From positions 124,001-188,000 of the forward strand of contig JACPVJ010000197.1 in NCBI GenBank assembly GCA_016191785.1: 64,000 nucleotides of DNA. Reading direction: 5' to 3'. Shown here piece after piece: positions 1 to 8,841 of this stretch. The notes beneath the pieces were generated by a model. It was not told where the DNA came from. It did no database searches and was given only the letters and a program-made list of their open reading frames with translations. Positions within the stretch are counted from its first letter, which is position 1. Every line of letters begins with the position of its first letter. The translations under genes and the position numbers were made by a program. Source of the DNA: Myxococcales bacterium (GTDB lineage Bacteria; Myxococcota_A; Polyangia; Polyangiales; Polyangiaceae).

Positions 1-600
1 CACGGCATGGCCATCGTGCTGCCGCTCTACGAGCAAGAGATGCGCGGCGTGTTCTACAACACCGCCGCGGTGATCGACGCCGACGGCAAGTACCTGGGCA
101 AGTATCGCAAGCAGCACATTCCGCAGGTGGCCGGCTTCTGGGAGAAGTACTTCTTCAAGCCCGGCAACGGCGGGTACCCGGTGTTCCAGACGGCCTTCGC
201 CAAGGTCGGGGTGTACATCTGCTACGACCGCCACTTCCCCGAAGGCGCGCGCTGCCTGGGGCTGAACGGCGCAGAGATCGTCTTCAACCCGAGCGCCACC
301 GTCGCCGGCGTCTCGCAGTACTTGTGGAAGATCGAGCAGCCCGCCCACGCGGTGGCCAACGGCTATTTCGTGGCGGCGTCGAACCGTGTCGGCACCGAGG
401 CGCCCTGGAACATCGGCAAGTTCTACGGCACCAGCTACTTCGTCAACCCGCGCGGGCAGATCGTGGCCGAAGCCAGCGAGGACAAGGACGAGCTGGTGGT
501 CGCCGATCTCGATCTGAACCTGATCGACGAGGTCCGCCAGGCCTGGCAGTTCTTCCGCGACCGGCGACCCGACGCGTACCAAGAGCTGGTCGAGCCGTGA
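1..600 (+). CDS. Beta-ureidopropionase / N-carbamoyl amidohydrolase, nitrilase superfamily (5' end outside window)
   Basis: Carbon-nitrogen hydrolase that would hydrolyse an N-carbamoyl amino acid (for example N-carbamoyl-beta-alanine) to the free amino acid, ammonia and CO2. The frame is open from base 1, so the N-terminal part with the catalytic Glu lies outside the window. The catalytic Lys (KYRKQH, bases 100-117) and the nucleophilic Cys (VYICYDRHF, Cys codon 220-222) are visible, as are the nitrilase C-terminal motifs ASNRVG and YGTSYFVNPRG. The gene sits upstream of a CoA-acylating semialdehyde dehydrogenase and an omega-aminotransferase, the enzymes that would consume beta-alanine, and a dihydropyrimidinase lies 39 kb away. 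The exact carbamoyl substrate is an inference from this context; N-carbamoylputrescine hydrolase is a close alternative. Confidence 0.85.
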   Translation, partial: HGMAIVLPLYEQEMRGVFYNTAAVIDADGKYLGKYRKQHIPQVAGFWEKYFFKPGNGGYPVFQTAFAKVGVYICYDRHFPEGARCLGLNGAEIVFNPSATVAGVSQYLWKIEQPAHAVANGYFVAASNRVGTEAPWNIGKFYGTSYFVNPRGQIVAEASEDKDELVVADLDLNLIDEVRQAWQFFRDRRPDAYQELVEP

Positions 601-676
601 ACCGATGAAGTCCGCAACTCCTGGCGGGTCGCGGCCGATGGGGGGCCGCCATGATAACCTGGAGGAGGTGTCGGAC

Positions 677-1228
677 GTGCAAGCCATCGCACCGGAACGA
701 GTCAGACCGCTCAAGCGGTCGGAGTTTGATCAGCTCGTCGCGCTGGGCGCGTTCGAGCACGAGAACCTCGAGCTGCTGTACGGGGTGATCGTCCGCATGC
801 CCCCGATCGGAGCGCCGCACAGCTGGAGCGTTCAGGTGCTGAACGAGCAACTGACGCCCAAGCTGCTGGGACGCGCAACCGTGCGGGTGGGCCTTCCCTT
901 TGCCGCCGACGACGCCTCCGAGCCCCAGCCCGACGTGGCCATCGCTGCCTGCGGCGACTACCGGCGCGAGCACCCCCGCGCGCTCCTGGCGGCCATCGAG
1001 GTCGCCGACGCATCGCTGTCGGGCGATCGCGGCATCAAGGCACGCCTGTACGCAGAGGCCGGCGTCCCCGAGTACTGGATCGTGAACCTGCGCGACCGAG
1101 TCATCGAGGTGCGCACTGGACCCGCGGCCGGCGCGTACACCGAGGTCGCGATCTACCGCGCGGGGGAGGTCGTGCGGTTGGCGGCGTTCCCCGACGTTCA
1201 GATCCCGGTCGACGACGTGATCGGGTGA
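677..1228 (+). CDS. Uma2 family (DUF820) putative restriction endonuclease-like protein
   Basis: A protein of 183 aa when started at GTG 677, the normal Uma2 length. That start is preceded by a strong GGAGGAGG ribosome site at 661-668 with good spacing; an in-frame ATG at 605 would add 24 unlikely residues. PD-(D/E)XK-type features are present: an ENLELLYGVIV strand, QPDVAIA (the active-site Asp region), then AIEVADAS followed by a conserved Lys (GIKARLYAEAGVPEYWIV). The family is widespread in multicopy form in cyanobacteria, actinobacteria and myxobacteria; its cellular role is unclear. It interrupts the catabolic gene block and is not obviously related to it. Confidence 0.85.
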   Translation: MQAIAPERVRPLKRSEFDQLVALGAFEHENLELLYGVIVRMPPIGAPHSWSVQVLNEQLTPKLLGRATVRVGLPFAADDASEPQPDVAIAACGDYRREHPRALLAAIEVADASLSGDRGIKARLYAEAGVPEYWIVNLRDRVIEVRTGPAAGAYTEVAIYRAGEVVRLAAFPDVQIPVDDVIG

Positions 1229-1365
1229 TCAGGGCGCACGTGGCCCCCACCTCGACCCCCGTCTTGGCTTGAACGGCGGTCCGGCCCGCGTCATGCTTCG
1301 CGCCTCGATCGCGCCCCCCGTTCCTCGGTTGGGCAGCGCCGAGCCTCACAGGAGACGACACGCTC

Positions 1366-2862
1366 ATGAGCAAGCTGCCCGCTTTTTCCGCCCGTAGCTA
1401 CGACTTCGTCGAGTACGTTCCGGCCAGGAACTGGATCGGTGGGCAGTGGCGTGAGCCCACCACGAAGAAGACGGTCCCCGTCGAGAACCCGAGGTTCGGC
1501 AAGGCGCTGTCCAGCGTGCCGCTCAGCGGAGCCGAGGACGTGGATCTGGCGGTGAAGGCCGCCGAGCGCGCCCAAAAAGGCTGGCGCGAGGTGCCGATGC
1601 GCGAGCGCGCGCAGGTCTTCTATCGGCTGAAGGCGCTGATGGAGCGCGACCTCGAAGAGCTGGCGTGGCTGGTCACCCACGAGAACGGCAAGCCCTACGA
1701 AGATGCGCGCGCCAGCGTCGAGAAGGGCATCGAGTGCGCCGAGTTCGGCGCCGCGCTGCCGAACGGCGGCGGCGCGGGTCAACAGCTCGAGGTCAGCCGC
1801 GGCGTCGTCTGCCGCGAGATCCACGAGCCGCTCGGGGTGGTCGCGGGCATCACCCCGTTCAACTTCCCGATCATGGTCCCGCTCTGGATGCTGCCCCAGG
1901 CTATCGTGGGCGGGAACGCCTTCGTGCTCAAGCCCAGCGAGCAGGTGCCGCTCGGTAGCATGAAGCTGGCCGAGCTCTTGAAAGAGGCCGGGCTGCCCGA
2001 CGGGATCTTCAACATCGTGCACGGCGCGGCCGACGTGGTGAACGCGCTCTGCGACCACCCGACGATCCGGGCGATCGGCTTCGTGGGCTCGACCAAGGTG
2101 GCCAAGCTGGTCTACGCGCGGGGCGCGGCGAGTGGCAAGAGCATGCTCTGCCTCGGCGGCGCGAAGAACCACATGATCCTCGTGCCGGACGCGGATCCCA
2201 AGCTCTCGGTCGAGAACATCGTGGCCTCGTTCACCGGCGCCACGGGCCAGCGCTGCATGGCTGCCAGCGTGCTGGTGGCGGTCGGCGCCGTCGAGCACGT
2301 GCTCGGGCCGGTGGTCGAGCGGGCGCGGCAGATCGAGCTCGGCAAGCACCTGGGGCCGGTGATCAACGCCGCGGCTCGCGAGCGCATCGAGCGCTACGTC
2401 ACCGAGGCCGAGAAGGCGGGCGCCAAGGTGCTGGTCGACGGCCGGGGTCAACGGGGCGGCCCCGAGGGCTACTGGGCGGGCGTCTCGGTCTTGGACGGGG
2501 TGACGCCCGAAATGGGCGCGTGGCAGGACGAGATCTTCGGCCCCGTGCTGTCGATCGTGCGGGTGAAGACCCTGGACGAGGCCATCGCCCTCGAGAACAG
2601 CCACCCCTACGGCAACGCCGCCTCGGTCTTCACCACCAGCGGCGCCGTCGCCGAGCACGTGGTCCGGCGCGTCGAGGCCGGCATGGTCGGCGTGAACATC
2701 GGCGTGCCCGTTCCCCGCGAGCCCTTTGGCTTCGGCGGCTGGAACCAGAGCAAGTTCGGGCAGGGCAACCTGACCGGCCTCGACGGCTTCCGCTTCTGGA
2801 CCCGCCCGCGCAAGATCACCATGAAGTGGGAGCTGCAAACCGACACCACCTGGATGGGGTGA
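1366..2862 (+). CDS. mmsA: CoA-acylating (methyl)malonate-semialdehyde dehydrogenase
   Basis: An aldehyde dehydrogenase superfamily protein of 498 aa, usual MmsA/IolA length. It would convert malonate semialdehyde (or methylmalonate semialdehyde) with NAD+ and CoA to acetyl-CoA (propionyl-CoA) and CO2. Visible motifs: FNFPIMVP near residue 165, the FVGSTKVAK cofactor region, the GGAKNH segment typical of the CoA-dependent subgroup, and the catalytic Cys in TGQRCMA near residue 297. The start has AGGAG at 1350-1354. The aminotransferase downstream would produce its substrate from beta-alanine, so the two genes plus the truncated amidohydrolase form the lower half of reductive pyrimidine degradation. 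Valine or inositol catabolism is an alternative use. Confidence 0.93.
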   Translation: MSKLPAFSARSYDFVEYVPARNWIGGQWREPTTKKTVPVENPRFGKALSSVPLSGAEDVDLAVKAAERAQKGWREVPMRERAQVFYRLKALMERDLEELAWLVTHENGKPYEDARASVEKGIECAEFGAALPNGGGAGQQLEVSRGVVCREIHEPLGVVAGITPFNFPIMVPLWMLPQAIVGGNAFVLKPSEQVPLGSMKLAELLKEAGLPDGIFNIVHGAADVVNALCDHPTIRAIGFVGSTKVAKLVYARGAASGKSMLCLGGAKNHMILVPDADPKLSVENIVASFTGATGQRCMAASVLVAVGAVEHVLGPVVERARQIELGKHLGPVINAAARERIERYVTEAEKAGAKVLVDGRGQRGGPEGYWAGVSVLDGVTPEMGAWQDEIFGPVLSIVRVKTLDEAIALENSHPYGNAASVFTTSGAVAEHVVRRVEAGMVGVNIGVPVPREPFGFGGWNQSKFGQGNLTGLDGFRFWTRPRKITMKWELQTDTTWMG

Positions 2863-2951
2863 GCGTCATTCGGTTGGTTGCTCTCGCGCTGCTGGCGCTG
2901 GGGTGCGCGCCCGCCGCGTGCCGGCTTGAGCGGGCCGCCCCGAAGTCGTAG
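2859..2951 (+). CDS. Possible 30-aa lipoprotein-like peptide
   Basis: A GTG at 2859 overlaps the TGA of mmsA (GTGA arrangement) and opens a 30-residue frame. The frame reads as a complete lipoprotein signal: basic start, hydrophobic run LVALALLALG, and a Cys in a LALGC lipobox, followed by a short basic tail. The length is that of small entericidin-like lipoproteins, but there is no sequence family I recognise and chance cannot be excluded. It lies in the 128-nt gap before the aminotransferase, so it would be co-transcribed with both neighbours. Confidence 0.3.
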   Translation: MSVIRLVALALLALGCAPAACRLERAAPKS

Positions 2952-2990
2952 CATCCCGCCCTTCGCACCCTGACCGGAAAGGCGACGACG

Positions 2991-4310
2991 ATGGACACCC
3001 AGGAGATGATCGACCTCTGCAAGCGCCACACGCTCTACACCTGGGCGGCCACGGATGCGGTCAACCCCTTGCCCATCGCGCGGGCCGAGGGCGTCTATCT
3101 CTACACGCCCGAGGGCAAGAAGATCCTGGACTTCAACAGCCAGCTGATGAGCGTGCTGATCGGCCACAGCCACCCGAAGGTGGTCGCGGCCATGAAGAAG
3201 GCAGCCGACGGCCTGATCTACGTCTACCCCCAGACCGCCACCGAGGTGCGCGCGCGCTACAGCAAGCGCCTGGCCGACCTGACACCGGGCAACATCAACA
3301 CCTTCTACTACACTCTCGGCGGCGCCGAGGCGAACGAGAACGCGATCCGCGCGGCCAAGCAGTTCACCGGTCGGCAGAAGATCTTGTCGCGCTACCGCGC
3401 GTACCACGGGGGCACCAACGCCACCATGCAGCTCACCGGCGACCCGCGCCGCTGGCCCAACGAGCCGGGCATGCCCGGGGTGGTGCGGGTGTTGGACCCC
3501 ACGCCTTACGACTTCAGCTTCGGCACGACCGAGGAAGAGATCACCGCGCGGAACCTGCAGTACCTCGAAGAGGTGATCATGTACGAGGGGCCGCAGACCA
3601 TCGCGGCCATGATCCTCGAGACGGTCACCGGCACCAACGGCATGCTGGTGCCGCCCAAGGGCTACATGCAGGGCCTGCGCGCGATCTTGAAGAAGCACGG
3701 CATCTTGATGATCTGCGACGAGGTGATGGCGGGCATGGGCCGCACGGGCAAGCTCTACGCCTTCGAGCACTTCGACATCGTCCCGGACATGGTCACCATG
3801 GCCAAGGGCCTGACCTCGAGCTACGTGCCGCTGGGCGCAATGGGCGTGTCCGACGAGATCCGCGACTTCTTCCACAAGAACGTGTTCTGGGGCGGGCTGA
3901 CCTACAACTCGCATCCCTACTGCCTCGAGGTCGCCGACGCCGTGCTCGACGTGATGCTGGGTGAGGGCCTGGTCGAGAACGCCGCGCGGATGGAGAAGGT
4001 CGTGCGCCGCGAGATGGATCGCCTGACCGCCAAGCACCCCAGCCTGAAGGAGGGCCGCGTGATCGGCCTGTTCGGGATGATGGACGTGCAGAAGAACAGC
4101 AAGGGCGAGCTGATCGCGCCCTACAACGGCACGCACCCGGCGATGGGCAAGCTCGCGAAGTTCTTCGAGCAAGAGGGCCTGTTCACCTTCGTGCGTTGGT
4201 CGAGCTTCACCTGCAACCCGCCGCTGACCATCACCGAAGAGCAGCTCTTGGAAGGCTTTGCGATCGTCGACCGCGGGCTCGAGATCACGGACGAGGCCTT
4301 CGAGGGGTAG
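2991..4310 (+). CDS. Class III PLP-dependent omega-amino acid aminotransferase
   Basis: A fold-type I class III aminotransferase of 439 aa, predicted to move an omega-amino group (beta-alanine or similar) to pyruvate, giving malonate semialdehyde. Recognisable parts: the N-terminal YTPEGKKILDFNSQ substrate region, GGAEANENAIRAAK, AYHGGTNATMQLTGDPRRW, LMICDEVMAGMGRTG with the PLP-binding Asp, and the Schiff-base Lys in TMAKGLTSSYVPLGA near residue 272. GGAAAGG-like pairing (GGAAAGG at about 2976) precedes the ATG. Its neighbours (amidohydrolase upstream, MmsA directly upstream) point to beta-alanine as substrate. 4-aminobutyrate or taurine cannot be excluded from sequence alone. Confidence 0.88.
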   Translation: MDTQEMIDLCKRHTLYTWAATDAVNPLPIARAEGVYLYTPEGKKILDFNSQLMSVLIGHSHPKVVAAMKKAADGLIYVYPQTATEVRARYSKRLADLTPGNINTFYYTLGGAEANENAIRAAKQFTGRQKILSRYRAYHGGTNATMQLTGDPRRWPNEPGMPGVVRVLDPTPYDFSFGTTEEEITARNLQYLEEVIMYEGPQTIAAMILETVTGTNGMLVPPKGYMQGLRAILKKHGILMICDEVMAGMGRTGKLYAFEHFDIVPDMVTMAKGLTSSYVPLGAMGVSDEIRDFFHKNVFWGGLTYNSHPYCLEVADAVLDVMLGEGLVENAARMEKVVRREMDRLTAKHPSLKEGRVIGLFGMMDVQKNSKGELIAPYNGTHPAMGKLAKFFEQEGLFTFVRWSSFTCNPPLTITEEQLLEGFAIVDRGLEITDEAFEG

Positions 4311-4340
4311 CCCGCGGCTGGGGCACTGGAGGAGAGGGAC

Positions 4341-5327
<987 letters not shown>

Positions 5328-5439
5328 GCCCAAGGCTCAGGCAGACGGCGCCGTGCGGCACGCCCTCGAACGCACCGGGAGGCGACGCGGTCGACGCGGT
5401 CGGTGCGGCGGCCGGGCTCGCCGCCCTCCGGTTCGCCTG

Positions 5440-5461
5440 GTATCCTCTCTGCAGCGGATAC
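5440..5461. promoter_or_regulatory. Inverted repeat, candidate operator of the remnant TA-like operon
   Basis: GTATCC (5440-5445) and GGATAC (5456-5461) form a perfect 6-bp inverted repeat with a 10-nt spacer. It ends 20 nt before the GTG start at 5481 and overlaps the only AT-containing stretch (TATCCT) in this GC-rich leader. The position fits an operator or promoter element for the two-gene unit that follows. Confidence 0.4.
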
Positions 5462-5480
5462 GCAGGTGAAAGAGGAAGCC

Positions 5481-5813
5481 GTGACGGAGCCCTGGCAACG
5501 AGCGATTGCGCGGAGCCTGGCCCTGCATCGCGCAGCGATGGGGCAAGTCGCACGCGACCCGCGTTGGCTCGAGCGCGCGCGCGCGCGCGTCGCCGAGTGG
5601 CGCCGCACGGGTGCCGTGGCCACACCCTACGTCGAGGCGTGGGAAGAAGCTCTGGCGTTGCCCCTGCCGGAGCTGGTCGAGCGCGTCCTCGACCCGTCAC
5701 AAGCGGGCATTGATCGGCGCCAGGTCAGCCCGTTCGCGGGCGTCTTGGCGCCTCGCGAGCGTTGGCAGATCCTTCGTGAGGTGGAAAGGCGCGGGGACCG
5801 TGCGGCGCGCTGA
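5481..5813 (+). CDS. Hypothetical protein, partner of a decayed nucleotidyltransferase
   Basis: A protein of 110 aa when read from GTG 5481, which has AGAGG at 5471-5475; GTG 5466 is a possible alternative. It is soluble, Arg/Glu/Ala-rich and helical, and ends in a SPFAGVLAPRERWQILREVE segment. I recall this C-terminal pattern from small proteins encoded just before DUF6036/AbiEii-like nucleotidyltransferases, and that is exactly what follows here with a 14-nt overlap. It may be the antitoxin half of such a pair, but its function is not established by the sequence. Confidence 0.6.
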   Translation: MTEPWQRAIARSLALHRAAMGQVARDPRWLERARARVAEWRRTGAVATPYVEAWEEALALPLPELVERVLDPSQAGIDRRQVSPFAGVLAPRERWQILREVERRGDRAAR

Positions 5814-6008
5814 CCTCGAGCACATCATCCGCGCCGCCGCTCAGATTGCCGACGACGACGAGATCACAAAGACCACCGCTTCATCCGCGGTGCGATCCGC
5901 GCAGGAATGGCCACGCGCCGAGTGCTGGAAGAGCGCCTGGCCACGCTGCCGGTGGACGCGGCCGCGAGAGCCAGACTCGAGTCGGATCTCGCGATCGACT
6001 TCGGCTAG
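5800..6008 (+). pseudogene. Internally deleted DUF6036/AbiEii-like nucleotidyltransferase remnant
   Basis: Reading from GTG 5800 gives the typical N-terminus of this family (RRADLEHIIRAAAQIADDDEI). After about base 5864 the frame loses similarity. In another frame, from 5865 to the TAG at 6006-6008, the sequence reads HKDHRFIRGAIRAG followed by RRVLEERLATLP, which matches the C-terminal end of the same family. The central part, which holds the GSQAI-type and metal-binding catalytic motifs, is missing, and the join also shifts frame. The unit is therefore a dead toxin-like gene in which the two ends survive. It overlaps the preceding hypothetical gene, as in intact pairs. Confidence 0.65.
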
Positions 6009-6017
6009 GCCGCTCCG

Positions 6018-7163
6018 TCACTTCGGCACGTGGATCGTGTCGCAGCCGAACTGGATGCCGATCTTGCCCGCCGCGTCGGACTGGATGGTCTGGCAGGTGC
6101 TGGGGCAGACCTCGACCTTGGTCGGGGCCTGGTCGTTGTCGTAGTACCAGCCGCCCGCCGGGCCGCACTCGGCCTTCGAGCCCACCTTGCCGATGGGCGA
6201 GCCGGTTCCCCCGCCCGGGGTGAAGATCACGTTCACCTTGTTCGGGTTGAGCTTCTCGCCGCCGGTGGGCGCCGGGATGGCCCAGGCGCAGTCGAGCTTG
6301 GCAGCCCCCACCACGCCCTTCGCCAGCTGGTCGAAGACCGGGTTGAAGTTCTGCGCGCACATGTCGCTGGACACGCCGGTGGTCTGCTTCACGAGCTCGG
6401 CATAGACGGTGCCCGGCTTGGCTGCGCTGGGGCAGTCGCTGAAGCAGTAGATGCCGTACATCTTCCACTGGGTCGGCTTGATCATCGCCGGGTCGAGGGC
6501 GTTCAGCTTGGTGGTGAACTCGGCAGCGGGCATCTGCGAGTTGTCGTCGGTGACCACGGTGAAGATCTTGACCGCCTCGGGCCGGAGCATGTTCTTGTAC
6601 GAGGGGTACTGCTCCAGGTACTTGAGCAGCGCGTCGGTGCTGTTCACCGTCTCGTAGATGTGGGCGTACTTGGGGAAGTTGGTGTCCCCGGGGCACTGGC
6701 CCGAGCCCAGGGGCTTGTCGATGCAGATCCCTTCCTCGGGGATGAACCCGGGCATCGGTGACGCCTGCCACTGCTCGGCGATCACCACGATGCGCACGTC
6801 GACGCCGACGCTGGAGATGATCTGCGAGAACTTGTTCATGTTGGCCTTCACGGCCGCGGTCTCTTCCGACATGCTGCACGAGGTGTCGATGGCCCAGATC
6901 ACGTCGACCGGCAGGGTGTTCTTCGCCTCTTGAGCCACCTCGGCACAGGTGTTGCCCGCGAAGCCGCCGCCACCGCCGGTGCCGGTGCCAGCCCCCGTGC
7001 CGATCAGGCCGCCGCTGCCGCCACCCGCGCCGATGCCGCCGCCCCCACCGCTGCTGCTGGCACCGCTACCACCCACGCCGTCGGAAGGGCTGTCGTTGCT
7101 CGCGGCAGAGCACGAGAGCGCAATCGCCACCGTCGACGCCGCCAACGCCCGGAGTTGCCACAT
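6018..7163 (-). CDS. von Willebrand factor A-like domain lipoprotein
   Basis: A 381-aa exported lipoprotein. The N-terminal hydrophobic segment ends in ALSCSAA (lipidated Cys), followed by a Gly/Ser-rich spacer of about 45 residues. A vWA-like domain then begins with VIWAIDTSCSMSE, whose DxSxS metal-site (MIDAS) motif is intact, and continues with VRIVVIAEQ. The rest carries several Cys pairs, suggesting disulfides outside the cytoplasm. It converges on the nucleotidyltransferase remnant 9 nt away. vWA lipoproteins of this architecture are common in Polyangiales; adhesion or complex assembly is a generic expectation, not shown here. Confidence 0.85.
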   Translation of the reverse strand: MWQLRALAASTVAIALSCSAASNDSPSDGVGGSGASSSGGGGGIGAGGGSGGLIGTGAGTGTGGGGGFAGNTCAEVAQEAKNTLPVDVIWAIDTSCSMSEETAAVKANMNKFSQIISSVGVDVRIVVIAEQWQASPMPGFIPEEGICIDKPLGSGQCPGDTNFPKYAHIYETVNSTDALLKYLEQYPSYKNMLRPEAVKIFTVVTDDNSQMPAAEFTTKLNALDPAMIKPTQWKMYGIYCFSDCPSAAKPGTVYAELVKQTTGVSSDMCAQNFNPVFDQLAKGVVGAAKLDCAWAIPAPTGGEKLNPNKVNVIFTPGGGTGSPIGKVGSKAECGPAGGWYYDNDQAPTKVEVCPSTCQTIQSDAAGKIGIQFGCDTIHVPK

Positions 7164-7244
7164 GGCCGAAGTGTGCCGGCTACCCGGGGTCAGGACAAGT
7201 CAGGCGGTCCCGGGCGGGGACGACGCGGTGCGGCGTGGGCAGCT

Positions 7245-8831
7245 TCAGCGCGGGTGTTTCGGCACCATCACGCGGACGGCCACGTTGTTCAGATCTTGCT
7301 GGTAGCCGAACGCGAGCTCGTACCGAGCGTTGCTGCGCTCGACGGGCTGCGACGCCGGCGGCACGATGATGCGCTCCACCTGGTAGCTCTCGGTGATGAC
7401 GGCGCTGAGCCCGCCGTACCAGGGCAGGTCGGGCACGAGGATACGGTCGTATTTGGCCTCTCGGATCCGCGCGACGGTCGCGGGCGGGGCGGGGAGCTTC
7501 GCCTCCACGAGCTCGAGGAGGCTGTTCATCCGGTCACGGGGCGGAGCCTTGCTGCCCGCGCGGAGCAGGGAGGACGTGCCATGGGCGACCAGGAGCGCTT
7601 CGTTCCGCGCGCGCGCCTCGCGAACCGCGCCGTCGACCTCCCGCCCGAAGGCGTACTGCTCGGGGCCCGGCGGGAGGCGGCACGGAATCGAGCTGAGCAC
7701 GATGAGCAAGGTCGCGCCCAGAGCGAAGCTCGGTGAGCTCGCCAGAGCACGAGACCCAGAGGCGAGCAATACTGGCAAGACGACGAGTGCCGCCCAGACG
7801 TCGACGATCCCGAGGTTGTTCCAGAGCCCCATCCACTTGAAGTACCCGACGAACGCCGGTGCGACTTCGACTGCGCCCAGGGCAACCCAAGCCACGAAGA
7901 GCGCGCGAACCCGCCGTTCGCTCGACAGGTAGAGCGACGCGGCAGCGAAGGGCGCCAACCCCCAGAGCAGCGCGCGGTGAGGCGTGCGCACGACATCGGT
8001 CGTGAGCGTCTCGAGCTTGCTGGGGAGGTAAGCGTGGCGAGACGGCACCTCGACCAACCAGAACCGCGCGGATGGGCTCCAGAGCAGCAGGACGAGCACC
8101 GCGGCGCAGGCGCACCCGCCGATCGCGACCAACGCCCAACGCCGGCTCGGCTGCCTAAACTCGGGGACGAGCGCGAAAAGGGCAGCGATCACGCCGAACA
8201 CCGCGCCCGCGGCATACTGCTTCGTGAGAACGCCCAGCGACGCGACCAGCACGGCAGCGACGGCGACGCGCACGCTCTTGGAGTCGAGCGCCCACGCGAG
8301 CAGCGCGAGCGTGCCGGTGGCGTGGAGCACATGCAAGTTGTCCGGGTGACAGACGTCGGCCGTGAAGTTCTTGAACAGAACCAGGCAAACCACCAAGAAC
8401 GCGACGGACACTGTCGCGCGGCGCACTCTCGCCACCGACTCGGCCGCCGCCACCACCCGGGCGACGAACAGCGCCCCACAGGCCGCGGCGAGGACCCCGA
8501 GCAGCACGACCACGACGCGGCAGGCGCGCACGTCGAGGGCCAGCCCCAAGGGCCGAAGCAACCCGAAGCACAGGAGCTCGAGGCCCGGCGCGTAGACGAA
8601 CGAGTTTGCCGTGTCCGCGACCTGATAGATCGACTCCCCGGCCGACAGCTTCATCAGGTTGGTCATGAACGGGCTTTCCGACCAGATGAACGTGTCCCAC
8701 GGGAACCGCACGCGCAGCGCAACCTGGTACGCGAGCAGCGCCACCAAGGACGCGGACAGCGCGAGGAGCAGGGAGCGCGCCCGCTCCACGCGAGCGTGGT
8801 CACTCGTCCTCGGGGTGTTCGGCTCGAACAT
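7245..8831 (-). CDS. Polytopic membrane protein, GT-C/GT39-like glycosyltransferase fold
   Basis: A 528-aa protein started at ATG 8831; the open frame extends further upstream but overlaps the preceding gene. About 10-12 membrane segments are visible, starting with LLLALSASLVALLAYQVAL. The first periplasmic loop contains ESPFMTNLMKL and AGESIYQVADTANSFVYAPGLEL, in the place where GT-C enzymes carry their catalytic acidic residue and lipid-sugar binding loop. A C-terminal soluble domain of about 130 residues follows. It lies 10 nt downstream of a winged-helix regulator, likely in the same transcript. Transfer of sugars to lipid or protein is an inference from fold. Confidence 0.75.
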   Translation of the reverse strand: MFEPNTPRTSDHARVERARSLLLALSASLVALLAYQVALRVRFPWDTFIWSESPFMTNLMKLSAGESIYQVADTANSFVYAPGLELLCFGLLRPLGLALDVRACRVVVVLLGVLAAACGALFVARVVAAAESVARVRRATVSVAFLVVCLVLFKNFTADVCHPDNLHVLHATGTLALLAWALDSKSVRVAVAAVLVASLGVLTKQYAAGAVFGVIAALFALVPEFRQPSRRWALVAIGGCACAAVLVLLLWSPSARFWLVEVPSRHAYLPSKLETLTTDVVRTPHRALLWGLAPFAAASLYLSSERRVRALFVAWVALGAVEVAPAFVGYFKWMGLWNNLGIVDVWAALVVLPVLLASGSRALASSPSFALGATLLIVLSSIPCRLPPGPEQYAFGREVDGAVREARARNEALLVAHGTSSLLRAGSKAPPRDRMNSLLELVEAKLPAPPATVARIREAKYDRILVPDLPWYGGLSAVITESYQVERIIVPPASQPVERSNARYELAFGYQQDLNNVAVRVMVPKHPR

Positions 8832-8841
8832 GTTGCAAGCC

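Noticed and set aside
605..676. ATG 605 as start of the Uma2 protein
   Set aside because: GGAGGAGG at 661-668 lies inside that extension and points to GTG 677; the extra residues match nothing in the family.
1291..2838. Long open frame of over 500 codons antisense to mmsA (and similar long antisense frames elsewhere, for example 2607-5333, 37680-40646 beyond 39569)
   Set aside because: High GC removes stop codons from the antisense frames. The translations are low-complexity and show no family motifs, whereas the opposite strand codes for recognisable enzymes.
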